Below, piece by piece: positions 5,956 to 12,510 of a stretch of 12,856 nt of DNA. The stretch covers positions 1 to 12,856 of the forward strand of contig UQBS01000071.1 in assembly GCA_900539345.1 (NCBI GenBank). Reading direction: 5' to 3'. The DNA is from an uncultured Coriobacteriaceae bacterium (GTDB taxonomy: Bacteria > Actinomycetota > Coriobacteriia > Coriobacteriales > UMGS124). Position 1 is the stretch's first letter; each line of letters starts with the position of its first letter. The translations under genes were made by a program, and so were the position numbers. Below the pieces are notes generated by a model. That model made no database searches, was not told the origin of the DNA, and saw only the letters and a program-made list of their open reading frames with translations.

Positions 5956-7998
5956 TTACGCCTGGGCGTCGAGGAACTTGCAGACGCTCTTACCGCACTC
6001 GCGGCCCAGCGTGATGGCAAAGCCCAGCGAGCAGCCGGGGATGGGCGTGAAGTACTCGTAGCCGAAGCGACGGCCGCAGTCGTTGCCGGAGACGTAGAGG
6101 CCGGGGATGGGCTCGTAATCCTTGTCGATAGCGTTCTGCTCACCGTCGGTCAGGATGCCGCCGCAGGTGACCATCGTCTCGCCAAGCTGCGGCTCGAACT
6201 TAACGGCGTAGAAAGGAGCCTGCTTGACGGGGAAGAGCACCTGGGCGTCACGGCCGAACTGCTGGTCAACGCCGTCGGCGCAGTACTGGTTGTACTCCTC
6301 GATCTGGGCGAGGAATGCCTCCTTGGCAGCGCCCTCGTAGCCGAGCTGGTCGGCCAGACCCTCGAGCGTGTCGTCGGCGATGAACTCGGCGGCAGTCATG
6401 GGGCCACCCATGGGACCCTGCTCCTGCTGCTCGGGCTCCTCCCAAGTACCCTGGAACTTGGCGTAGGCCTCATCGAGGGAGTCGCGCAGAGCCTGGATGT
6501 TCTCCTCAGTGGCGTTGAAGCCGGCGTGCTGGGGCAGCGTGTACTGACGGTACTCGGTGAAGTTGTCGTCGCAGATGGCGAACTTCGTCTTGCGGGTCTG
6601 GAAGATGTTCTGGAAGCCGCGCTGCTCGGCAACCGGCCAGAACTCGTTGCAGAAACGCTTGCCGTTCTCGTCGACCCACACGGCCTGGGGAAGAACGTTC
6701 ATCTTGCCAGGCACGGAGAGACCCTTCATGTTCATGCCAGCGATGGGCGTGGTCTCGAGGTGAGCGCCAGCCCAGTAGGCCATCTTCACACCGTCACCGG
6801 CGCGGTCGGCCATGGAGGAGAGCTGCTCGCCCTCGACGCAGGCGTTGGCCATGTCGGGGATAAGGTCGTTCATCATGGCCTGGTTGCCACCGAAGCCGCC
6901 GGTGGCCACAACGACAGCCTTGCAGTTGAACTTGACGTAGCCCTCGTCGTTCTTGGCAACAAGACCAGCGACCTTGCCGTCATCCATGATGACGTAGTAG
7001 CCAGCGGTGCCGAACATGACCTGGGCGCCGGCGGCGATAGCGGCCTCACGGTTGGTGGTCTGAATCTTGGTCTGGCCACATTCCTGGCTATAGAAGGAGC
7101 AGGTGGAAGCCCAGAACTTGATGCCGTTGAGCTCAGAGAGCTGGTGCTCAGTCTTGGGCAGGAAGCTGCTGGTCATCTGGGCAAGGTCGTCCTCAGTGAG
7201 CTGGTTGAGGTACCAGTTGCTGTTCTCGGCGGAGTTCTGGGCGAACTTCATGACGAGCTGGGGGTTGGGCTGGTTGGAAGCGACCTTCATCCAGTTGTTG
7301 TAGAACTCGATGGGATCGATGTGGTCGGCGCCATAGTTGATGATAGCGTCGCCGTTGATGCAGGCAAACTCGTTGCCCAGGGCCTGCCAGCTGTCCTCGG
7401 CAGACTTCTCGATCAGGATGACACCATGGCCCTGCTCGGCGAGCTCACGGGTGGCGGTGACGCCAGCGTAACCGTGGCCGACAACAACGACCTCGGTGTC
7501 GTACTCGGCGACGAAGTCGGTGACCTCGGCGGGAGCGGTCTTCCAATCGGTGTCGAGAGAAGCCTCGGCAGCGGCGGCGGCGTGCTCGTCGGCAGCGGCC
7601 TGGTCGCCAGCGGTGGCGGCGGCGAGGGCGGCATCCATGGCGGAGGCAGCGGCATCGGAGGTGATGGTAGCGCCGGAGACGCCGTCGATCTCGGAGGAGC
7701 CGGCAGCGAGCAGCTGGGAAGCGAGCTCATCGGCAGCGGCGGCACCGATGTTGGCGGTCTCGCCGGAAGCGTCAACGGCCACGTCGGTCACGCTCGTCTC
7801 GTCAACCGTAACGGTGACGGTGACGTCGGAGGAGATGCCCTTGCCGGTGCCCGTGTAGGTGCCGGGGACAAAGCCAGCGGCAGGCCCAGCGGCGGGCGCG
7901 GGGGCGTCAGCCAGAGCGACGGTAGCACCAGCGGCGGCCATGGCGGCAGCGGCGCCGGCACCGGCAACCTTGAGGAAGCTCCTACGGTTCAGTTCCAT
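5956..7998 (-). CDS. Tat-exported flavoprotein reductase with FMN-binding and FAD_binding_2 domains
   Basis: This 680-residue protein belongs to the fumarate reductase/urocanate reductase-like family that reduces organic electron acceptors. It starts with a Tat signal: R5-R6 in NRRSFLK, then an Ala-rich hydrophobic stretch and a likely cut near residue 30. Residues ~44-128 are an FMN-binding domain carrying DGVSGAT (105-111); by family knowledge T111 would hold FMN covalently, attached by ApbE. An Ala-rich linker follows. The FAD domain starts at about 167 with the dinucleotide motif GHGYAG (174-179) and acidic E197, and ends with YVSGNDCGRRFGYEYFTPIPGCSLGFAI. Electrons would pass from membrane donors through FMN and FAD to an extracytoplasmic substrate. 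The substrate is unknown. The ATG at 7998 has AAAGGAG (8008-8014) 9 nt upstream and places the twin arginine correctly; an in-frame codon at 8043 does not. It diverges from the membrane-LuxR gene, its probable regulator. Confidence 0.93.
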   Translation of the reverse strand: MELNRRSFLKVAGAGAAAAMAAAGATVALADAPAPAAGPAAGFVPGTYTGTGKGISSDVTVTVTVDETSVTDVAVDASGETANIGAAAADELASQLLAAGSSEIDGVSGATITSDAAASAMDAALAAATAGDQAAADEHAAAAAEASLDTDWKTAPAEVTDFVAEYDTEVVVVGHGYAGVTATRELAEQGHGVILIEKSAEDSWQALGNEFACINGDAIINYGADHIDPIEFYNNWMKVASNQPNPQLVMKFAQNSAENSNWYLNQLTEDDLAQMTSSFLPKTEHQLSELNGIKFWASTCSFYSQECGQTKIQTTNREAAIAAGAQVMFGTAGYYVIMDDGKVAGLVAKNDEGYVKFNCKAVVVATGGFGGNQAMMNDLIPDMANACVEGEQLSSMADRAGDGVKMAYWAGAHLETTPIAGMNMKGLSVPGKMNVLPQAVWVDENGKRFCNEFWPVAEQRGFQNIFQTRKTKFAICDDNFTEYRQYTLPQHAGFNATEENIQALRDSLDEAYAKFQGTWEEPEQQEQGPMGGPMTAAEFIADDTLEGLADQLGYEGAAKEAFLAQIEEYNQYCADGVDQQFGRDAQVLFPVKQAPFYAVKFEPQLGETMVTCGGILTDGEQNAIDKDYEPIPGLYVSGNDCGRRFGYEYFTPIPGCSLGFAITLGRECGKSVCKFLDAQA

Positions 7999-8454
7999 AC
8001 GTACGCACTCCTTTGTTGGAATTGCCCGGGTCCATTGGCCCAAGCATTGCGCTTAGGCCGGGAGAACAGCGACTCCATGCGATACGTGAGGCGCATGTGC
8101 CGCACCCGGCTGGTGACAACTCGTACGGTATGCGGCAAGGGCAGGCGTTAAAATCGCGCAACGTTGGTATTTGTCCCTCGCCCATCCAGCTACCCAAATG
8201 TGGCGAGTCTCAAAGGTATTTGGTATAGACACCCTTGAGCTGGGCTTTTGATGGTTGAGTCACGCAAGGCGTCGTTTCTTGCTCACGGTCCTATAACAAC
8301 CGCGCGAAAAGAACCTCTCGAACTCGACCTTGGCAATCGGTCGTTTTGCTATAGTTGTACTTGAGCAGCTTTCAACGCGGACGGCGTGTGACCAGCCTCA
8401 CGATTGCATGCCGAACCTCGCAGAGCCCGCAAATCAGGCGACAGGGGTGGCGCC
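7999..8454. promoter_or_regulatory. Divergent control region between reductase and LuxR-type gene
   Basis: No gene is supported in this stretch, which separates two divergent genes and must hold both promoters. For the + strand gene, TATAGT at 8350-8355 is a good -10; the best -35-like sequence, TTGGCA at 8330-8335, is only 14 nt away, so the -35 is unclear. A dyad CTCGCC (8177-8182) / GGCGAG (8202-8207) with a 19-nt gap, plus GGTATTTG at 8165-8172 and 8215-8222, could be regulator binding sites. I could not find a convincing promoter on the minus strand. The distance from the reductase start to this dyad is about 180 nt, leaving room for a long leader. Confidence 0.35.
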
Positions 8455-8610
8455 GGCATCAAGGGGGATGGCGTGAATCTGGGCGGGACCCGTCTGGGCA
8501 AAACAGGCCGAGGCGGCGTAGGTATCAAGGGGGATGGCGTGAATCTTGGCGGAGCCGGTCTCAGCACGGCCAACCAATGCCAGACGGGTATCAAGGAGGA
8601 TGGCGTGAGC
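8455..8610 (+). repeat. Three in-phase 66-nt repeats of the LuxR-gene start region
   Basis: The core ATCAAGGRGGATGGCGTGA occurs at 8458, 8524 and 8590, exactly 66 nt (22 codons) apart, in the reading frame of the following gene. Units 1 and 2 agree for about 35 nt; all three agree for about 21 nt, which is the Shine-Dalgarno plus GTG start. Only the third copy has the optimal AAGGAGG; the first two have AAGGGGG. Upstream units would encode Gly-rich GIKGDGVNLGG if translated. Confidence 0.85.
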
Positions 8611-10104
8611 TCTTCTGCACAGGTTCGGAAGGTGACGGCCTTCGCGGCCTTTGTCTGCTTCTTCGCCACCTTGCCCATCTACTCCCCCAACATCGTGGCA
8701 ATCAACGCCGCGGGCGTTCCCGAGGTCACCACCTGGTTTGCCCAGGGTGTCCTGGGCTTCTCCCTACTCTCCGTCGTGCTGACCTTCGCACCCAGCGGGT
8801 CTCCACACACCGCACGGCATGGCAGCCCCCTTTTCTTTGCCTCCTACTTCATGGGAATGGCGGGCTACATCGCCCTCGTCGCATTGGGTGCCGACGTCTC
8901 CTCGCCCGCAATCAACGCGCTCGGCCTTATATGCTCGTTCTTTGCAGGCCTGCCCCTCGCTGCCCTTTGCGCAAACTGGGCCGCAATCTTTTTTGGCGAG
9001 AGCCTTATGCACCTCACGCTCACGTGCGGTCTGGGGATCGCGGCGGCGGCCGTCCTCAACCTCGGCGTGTCCGCAATGCCCGTACCCCTGTCCTACCTAC
9101 TCCACGTCGCCATGCTGGCGGTCGGCACCTTCGCACCGCTTGGCTTGAAGAAGGTCGAGGCCACATTCCCGCAGGCAGACGCGGAACTCTCGCCAAACCG
9201 TGCGCATGTCAAAACATTCTTCTCGGTGATGGGCACACCCCTTCTCGGCATCGCGCTTTCGTCATTTGTCATCGGCATCGCGCCCACCACCGTGCTCGAC
9301 GGCCTGGTGGACACCCAAGTCCTGGGGTCGATTGCCGCTGGCGTCATCGTCGCAATCGCATGCGGAGTCGCCAGCCACGGGCACATCCCCGCCGCGGCCT
9401 TCGCGCAACGCCTGCTCATTCCCATCGCCACAGCGCTTGTCATGGCGCTTTGCATGTTCCCCGGCGCCAGTCCCGACGCGCAAACCATCGCCGCCTACAC
9501 GCTCTTCTCCATTGTTGGCGCCATCGCACTCGCTATGGGAAGCGGCATTTCCAACGCTCGCGAATTCCCTCGCGACCTGGTGTTTTCCACCATCATCGGA
9601 ACCTATTGCCTGACTGCCGTCCTAGGCCTGGCCCTCGGAAGCCAGCTCGACGACACCTCGGTCTACCACTCTGGCATCGTCATGGCACTCACGGCGGTTT
9701 ACGGCGTGTTTACCGTTGCCAACGCCTGCCTCCATGCGCAGCGCCGCAGCTCCACCGACATGTCCGATGAGGACCTGCTCAGCCTCACGGGCGATGAGGG
9801 AGCGGCGGGCGTGGCTCAGGGCGACGCGGCGGATTCTGCCCATGCGAACGGCCCGGCCAACAGCCCCGCAAGCGCACTCCCCGTTGAGACCCGCGTGACG
9901 CTGCTCGCCGATCGCTTCGCCCTCACACCGCGCGAGACCGAGATCGTGCAGATTCTTGCCCGCGGCCATGGTTGCTCCTTCGTGGCCGAGACCCTGCTCA
10001 TCTCCAAGAGTACCGTGTACACCCACGTGCGCAACGTCTATCGCAAGCTCGACGTCTCCTGCCACGACGAACTCATCGCCAGGATTTACGAACAAGGGAA
10101 TTAA
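8605..10104 (+). CDS. LuxR-family regulator with N-terminal polytopic membrane domain
   Basis: This is a 499-residue membrane-anchored transcription regulator. Residues ~8-395 are a run of about 12 hydrophobic segments resembling an MFS-like bundle, beginning with AFAAFVCFFATLPIYSPNI. A polar Ala/Gly-rich linker (~395-435) leads to a LuxR-type helix-turn-helix at about 440-495, with LTPRETEIVQILARG and SKSTVYTHVRNVYRKL. The design suggests a membrane sensor of a small molecule that acts on nearby DNA. In Coriobacteriia, such proteins commonly sit beside FAD reductases like the one diverging from here, and probably control them. The GTG at 8605 is chosen because AAGGAGG at 8593-8599 lies 5 nt before it and the first membrane segment follows at once. 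Two earlier in-frame GTG codons (8473, 8539) with poorer sites could give N-terminal extensions of 44 or 22 residues. The ligand is unknown. Confidence 0.9.
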   Translation: MSSSAQVRKVTAFAAFVCFFATLPIYSPNIVAINAAGVPEVTTWFAQGVLGFSLLSVVLTFAPSGSPHTARHGSPLFFASYFMGMAGYIALVALGADVSSPAINALGLICSFFAGLPLAALCANWAAIFFGESLMHLTLTCGLGIAAAAVLNLGVSAMPVPLSYLLHVAMLAVGTFAPLGLKKVEATFPQADAELSPNRAHVKTFFSVMGTPLLGIALSSFVIGIAPTTVLDGLVDTQVLGSIAAGVIVAIACGVASHGHIPAAAFAQRLLIPIATALVMALCMFPGASPDAQTIAAYTLFSIVGAIALAMGSGISNAREFPRDLVFSTIIGTYCLTAVLGLALGSQLDDTSVYHSGIVMALTAVYGVFTVANACLHAQRRSSTDMSDEDLLSLTGDEGAAGVAQGDAADSAHANGPANSPASALPVETRVTLLADRFALTPRETEIVQILARGHGCSFVAETLLISKSTVYTHVRNVYRKLDVSCHDELIARIYEQGN

Positions 10105-10594
10105 GGGACGGTTGGGTCCACTAAGGTTTACGCGCCTCAACCCAAAGCATGCAAACACGATTACGGGGCCGGTCAGAAGCATGCGCAAACGCACGCACGG
10201 CCCCTGCATGCACCCTGCCTAACGGCCTGCGCTCCTCGTCAGGCACTCTGCACCGCTGCCCTCGTGGCCCTCGTAGCCCCTCCTCCACGCTCCTCACCCA
10301 ACCGCCCGCGTTTCTCGTCAGGCACCCTGTCCCGACAATCGCGCGGCGCTCACGACCCCTCCGCGCACCGCGTCCAACCGTCCGCACCCCTCCATCGGAC
10401 GCCCCGCACCGCTGTCCACATAGCGCTCGCGGCCCCTGCATGCACCCGCCCAATCGCCTACGTTCCTCGGCAGGCACCCCGCACTGCTGCCCACGTATCG
10501 CACGCACAGACTCATATCCAGCGCTGTGCCCAACCCTGCGGTTCTTTTCCGCACCCTCTCAGGCTTGTGCCCACTTTGTCGGAGATCCCCTCGC
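10105..10594. other. C-rich intergenic stretch, no gene supported
   Basis: The stretch between the LuxR-type gene and the bile salt hydrolase is strongly C-rich on + and lacks any recognisable protein. The open frames crossing it on both strands are products of the repeats it contains and have no ribosome binding site or family likeness. A GGTTG/CAACC pairing shortly after the LuxR stop (10110-10114 / 10138-10142) is too weak to call a terminator. Confidence 0.6.
10190..10500. repeat. Four degenerate ~77-nt tandem repeats
   Basis: A recurrent pattern CTCGTCAGGCAC followed by a CTGCACCGCTGCCC-like block appears with anchors near 10242, 10321, 10397 and 10473, at a spacing of 76-79 nt. The outer copies also share CCCCTGCATGCACCC (near 10202 and 10434). 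The units are diverged. They look like an old intergenic minisatellite or a set of decayed repeat elements rather than coding DNA. Confidence 0.55.
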
Positions 10595-10625
10595 AAGACA
10601 TCACCTCACATGAGACGGGTATAAG
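10595..10625 (+). promoter_or_regulatory. Possible promoter of the bile salt hydrolase gene
   Basis: TATAAG at 10620-10625 (5 of 6 matches) has AAGACA (4 of 6 matches to TTGACA) at 10595-10600, with a long spacer of 19 nt. It would give a 5' leader of about 60 nt before the ribosome binding site at 10691-10697, a plausible distance. Confidence 0.4.
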
Positions 10626-10705
10626 TACTTGTGGCACTACCATCGCCAAACGTCGACCCGAGGCGCATGCACGACACGACATCGGGCACAAAGGAGGCAC
10701 CACAT

Positions 10706-11656
10706 ATGTGCACAGGTATCCGCTTCACTGGCAGCAACGGCAACATGTATTTCGGACGCAACCTCGACTGGAGCTCCTCCTACGGAGAGCACATCGTGGT
10801 GACTCCGAGCGGTTGCGCGCTTCCCCAAGCTTTCGGCGAACCTGCATGCAGCCCTCATTGCGTCATGGGCGTGGGCATCGTCGCCCAGGGCCTGCCGCTC
10901 TATTTTGACTGCGCCAACGAGGCGGGACTCGCCGTAGCCGGCCTCAACTTCCCTGGTTATGCCCAGTATGAGCCCGCTCCCATCGAGGGCAAGACCAACG
11001 TCGCCGCATACGAGTTCCCCCTGTGGGTGGCCCGCAACTTTACAACCGTCGACGAAGTAGAGGCGGCGTTGGCAAACACGGCTATCGTAGCCAAGCCCAT
11101 CAACGAGAACTTCCCCGTCTCGATGCTGCACTGGCTCATCGGCGACGCCACGCGTTCTATCGTGGTCGAGTACACCGCCAGCGGCATGCATGTGTTCCAC
11201 GACGATGTGGATGTCCTCACCAACCAGCCTGGTTTTGCCTGGCACTGCGAGAACCTGCGCAACTACATCACGCTCTCGCCCGACGTGCCCGAACCCGCGT
11301 ACTGGCGCAAGGCCGAGCTCGTTCCCTTTGGCGCAGGCGCTGGTGCCAGGGCACTGCCGGGCGACCCCTACTCCACCTCGCGCTTTGTGCGCGCCGCATT
11401 CTACAACGCCAACTACCCCGAGCAGTCCAGCGAGGCCGCCAACGTCTCGCGACTCTTCCACACCCTCGGCGGTGTCGCAATGATCGACGGCGCAGCCCGC
11501 ATGACCGACGGCTCTTTCGAGAAAACCCTCTACACGAGCTGCTACTCCGCCGCAAGCAAGACGTACTACCTGTCCACCTACGATAACCCCACCATCAAGG
11601 CCTACCACCTCGACGACTTCGATCACATGGGCCACGAGCTCATCGAGAAGAAGTAG
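10706..11656 (+). CDS. bsh: Bile salt hydrolase (choloylglycine hydrolase)
   Basis: This 316-residue cytoplasmic Ntn-hydrolase cleaves the amide bond of glycine- and taurine-conjugated bile acids. Met1 is removed to expose the catalytic C2 in MCTGIRF. Other active-site residues are in place: R18 and D21 in FGRNLDW, N81 in VAGLNFPGY, N173 in LTNQPGF and R226 in STSRFVRA. The FGRNLDWSSSYGE and AGLNFPGYAQY segments favour a true bile salt hydrolase of the bifidobacterial type over a penicillin V acylase. Length is normal for the family, and there is no signal peptide. The ATG at 10706 is fixed both by the need for Cys at position 2 and by AAGGAGG at 10691-10697, 8 nt away. An in-frame codon at 10631 is ruled out. 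The gene appears monocistronic with its own terminator. Preference for glyco- or tauro-conjugates cannot be told. Confidence 0.95.
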   Translation: MCTGIRFTGSNGNMYFGRNLDWSSSYGEHIVVTPSGCALPQAFGEPACSPHCVMGVGIVAQGLPLYFDCANEAGLAVAGLNFPGYAQYEPAPIEGKTNVAAYEFPLWVARNFTTVDEVEAALANTAIVAKPINENFPVSMLHWLIGDATRSIVVEYTASGMHVFHDDVDVLTNQPGFAWHCENLRNYITLSPDVPEPAYWRKAELVPFGAGAGARALPGDPYSTSRFVRAAFYNANYPEQSSEAANVSRLFHTLGGVAMIDGAARMTDGSFEKTLYTSCYSAASKTYYLSTYDNPTIKAYHLDDFDHMGHELIEKK

Positions 11657-11689
11657 GCACCAGGGCAGGGGACGATATTGTGCCTCACG

Positions 11690-11731
11690 CGGCCGGCTTG
11701 CAGGGAACGCCCCGCAAGCCGGCCGTTTTTG
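11690..11731 (+). terminator. Intrinsic terminator of bsh
   Basis: A perfect 12-bp stem CGGCCGGCTTGC (11690-11701) / GCAAGCCGGCCG (11714-11725) with a 12-nt loop is followed by TTTTT. It begins 34 nt after the bsh stop. Confidence 0.95.
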
Positions 11732-11788
11732 TCCAGTGAGCACCTGAGCGGTTCAGATTTCCGCCGATACTCTCCTCAGCGCCAGCAA

Positions 11789-11872
11789 TAACATACATTT
11801 CAACACTGAGATGTATGTTAAATAATCAAAGCACCAGTTGACGCATTTTTGAAAATCCTGAAATGTATGTTA
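11789..11872. repeat. AT-rich 84-bp element bounded by perfect 14-bp inverted repeats
   Basis: TAACATACATTTCA at 11789-11802 is repeated exactly in inverted form at 11859-11872. A third copy with one change, TGAGATGTATGTT, lies inside at 11807-11819; with the left copy it makes a near-perfect dyad with a 4-nt gap. The two + oriented copies are 52 nt apart. The element is AT-rich in a GC-rich setting. It lies between convergent genes, where no start needs control. It may be a tiny mobile-element remnant or a set of orphan operator sites; no protein is encoded. Confidence 0.6.
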
Positions 11873-11906
11873 ATCATACTTTCCACAGTACCCCTCCCCC
11901 GCACAG

Positions 11907-11952
11907 GCCAAAAAAGTGGGCCAACCTCCATGTTCGGAAGCTGGCCAGCTTT
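11907..11952 (-). terminator. Terminator of the DUF2442 gene (duplicated element, copy 1)
   Basis: On the minus strand GGCCAGC and GTTGGCC form a 7-bp stem with one G-T pair around the loop TTCCGAACATGGAG, followed by CACTTTTTT. It lies 28 nt after the DUF2442 stop. It matches the element at 12443-12485 over about 43 nt with three substitutions and one added A. The changes weaken its stem relative to that copy. Confidence 0.7.
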
Positions 11953-11980
11953 CAAAGTTGGATAATCCGGCTGTTTTCGA

Positions 11981-12274
11981 CTATCCTGGCTGGCGGTTAT
12001 AGGGCACACTGTGCTCGTACATATACTCCGGAGCCACGTCAATTTGGCCTTCGGCCCATGAGACAAACCCGTGCTCGACCTTTGGGTTGGAAAATACCTG
12101 TTCATCCTTGAGAAGCTCGAAAGCCGATCCTTCCAGTTCGGTGGTATCGAACAGTCGCTCCTCGCCAGATGCAAACCGGACCAGCAGCATTCCTCCTTGC
12201 AACGGCTTTGCCGAAACTACCCGAGTATCGTGCGTCGGAGAACCCGCAAAACAGATGCCATCGATTTCGTACAT
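11981..12274 (-). CDS. DUF2442 domain protein
   Basis: This 97-residue small soluble protein fits the DUF2442 family: MYEIDGICFAG at the start, an SAKPLQGGMLLVRFASGEERLFDTTEL core, and the ending GFVSWAEGQIDVAPEYMYEHS. The biochemical function of the family is not established. DUF2442 genes often lie next to DUF4160 genes and have been suspected of toxin-antitoxin-like roles. Here a DUF4160 remnant lies directly upstream, and its TAA stop is part of the ribosome binding site of this gene (AAGGAGG read on minus, 12282-12288, 7 nt before the ATG). The two were therefore once translationally coupled. With its partner truncated, this gene may be an orphan; no promoter of its own is evident. Confidence 0.82.
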   Translation of the reverse strand: MYEIDGICFAGSPTHDTRVVSAKPLQGGMLLVRFASGEERLFDTTELEGSAFELLKDEQVFSNPKVEHGFVSWAEGQIDVAPEYMYEHSVPYNRQPG

Positions 12275-12286
12275 TGCCGAGCCTCC

Positions 12287-12443
12287 TTACATTCCAGGAA
12301 TCTTGTCGAAATGCTCGCCTTGCACCGCGCGGTTCCACGCGGCATAGACTTCTTCCTCGTGCAAGGCAAGCCAGCCAACAACGATCTTCAGCTGCCTGCG
12401 TGTTATTTCGCCCCAGCTTCGGCTTCGTCCTTCCGAATCGCAC
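12287..12443 (-). pseudogene. 5'-truncated DUF4160 gene remnant
   Basis: On the minus strand, a frame ending in TAA at 12287 encodes EITRRQLKIVVGWLALHEEE followed by VYAAWNRAVQGEHFDKIPGM. This resembles the C-terminal ~40 residues of DUF4160 proteins, which run to about 85 residues. The N-terminal half is missing: upstream the frame passes into the terminator hairpin at 12444-12486, and then the next gene ends within 25 nt. No ATG, GTG or TTG with a ribosome binding site is available in frame. The remnant abuts the DUF2442 gene in the order usual for the pair. The family assignment rests on the C-terminal pattern alone and is moderately sure; the absence of a start is directly seen. Confidence 0.6.
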
Positions 12444-12486
12444 CAAAAAGCGGGCCAGCCTCCATGTTCGGAAGCTGGCCCGCTTG
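12444..12486 (-). terminator. Intrinsic terminator of the peptidyl-prolyl isomerase gene (copy 2)
   Basis: On the minus strand AAGCGGGCCAGC and GCTGGCCCGCTT form a perfect 12-bp stem (12474-12485 / 12448-12459) with a 14-nt loop, ending in five T. It begins 25 nt after the isomerase stop and is the better preserved of two copies. Confidence 0.93.
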
Positions 12487-12510
12487 CGAGCTAGGCGTTG
12501 TGGGTTGCCC

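Noticed and set aside
6526..8151. 541-codon open frame on + opposite the flavoprotein gene
   Set aside because: It mirrors the codon pattern of the minus-strand gene (Gly/Val/Leu-rich, no domains), has no ribosome binding site, and the opposite strand encodes an unmistakable reductase.
8468..8542. ATG-GCG-TGA minimal start-stop ORFs in each 66-nt unit
   Set aside because: The ATG touches the Shine-Dalgarno sequence with no spacing, so initiation there is implausible; the GTG five bases further fits.
8455..8610. CRISPR array
   Set aside because: There are only three copies, the similarity extends unevenly beyond the core, and the units lie in frame with the gene and end in its ribosome binding site.
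8355..9770. 471-codon open frame on + overlapping the LuxR-type gene in another frame
   Set aside because: It is Arg/His/Pro-rich without any family likeness, whereas the overlapping frame has membrane helices and a clear LuxR domain.
10190..10500. Tandem tRNA-like units because the period is ~77 nt
   Set aside because: No T-loop GTTCRA motif, no D-loop pattern and no cloverleaf pairing could be found on either strand.
10121..10507. 128-codon minus-strand frame through the repeats
   Set aside because: It follows from the repeat unit, which keeps one frame open; there is no start signal and no known domain.
8605..11656. A bile-acid operon linking the LuxR-type gene, bsh and the exporter
   Set aside because: bsh has its own promoter-like sequence and terminator, a 590-nt gap separates it from the LuxR-type gene, and the exporter lies far away behind its own terminator.
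12102..12446. 114-codon minus-strand frame overlapping DUF2442 and the DUF4160 remnant
   Set aside because: It is Arg/Cys-rich without family likeness; the neighbouring frames carry DUF2442 and a DUF4160-like C-terminus.
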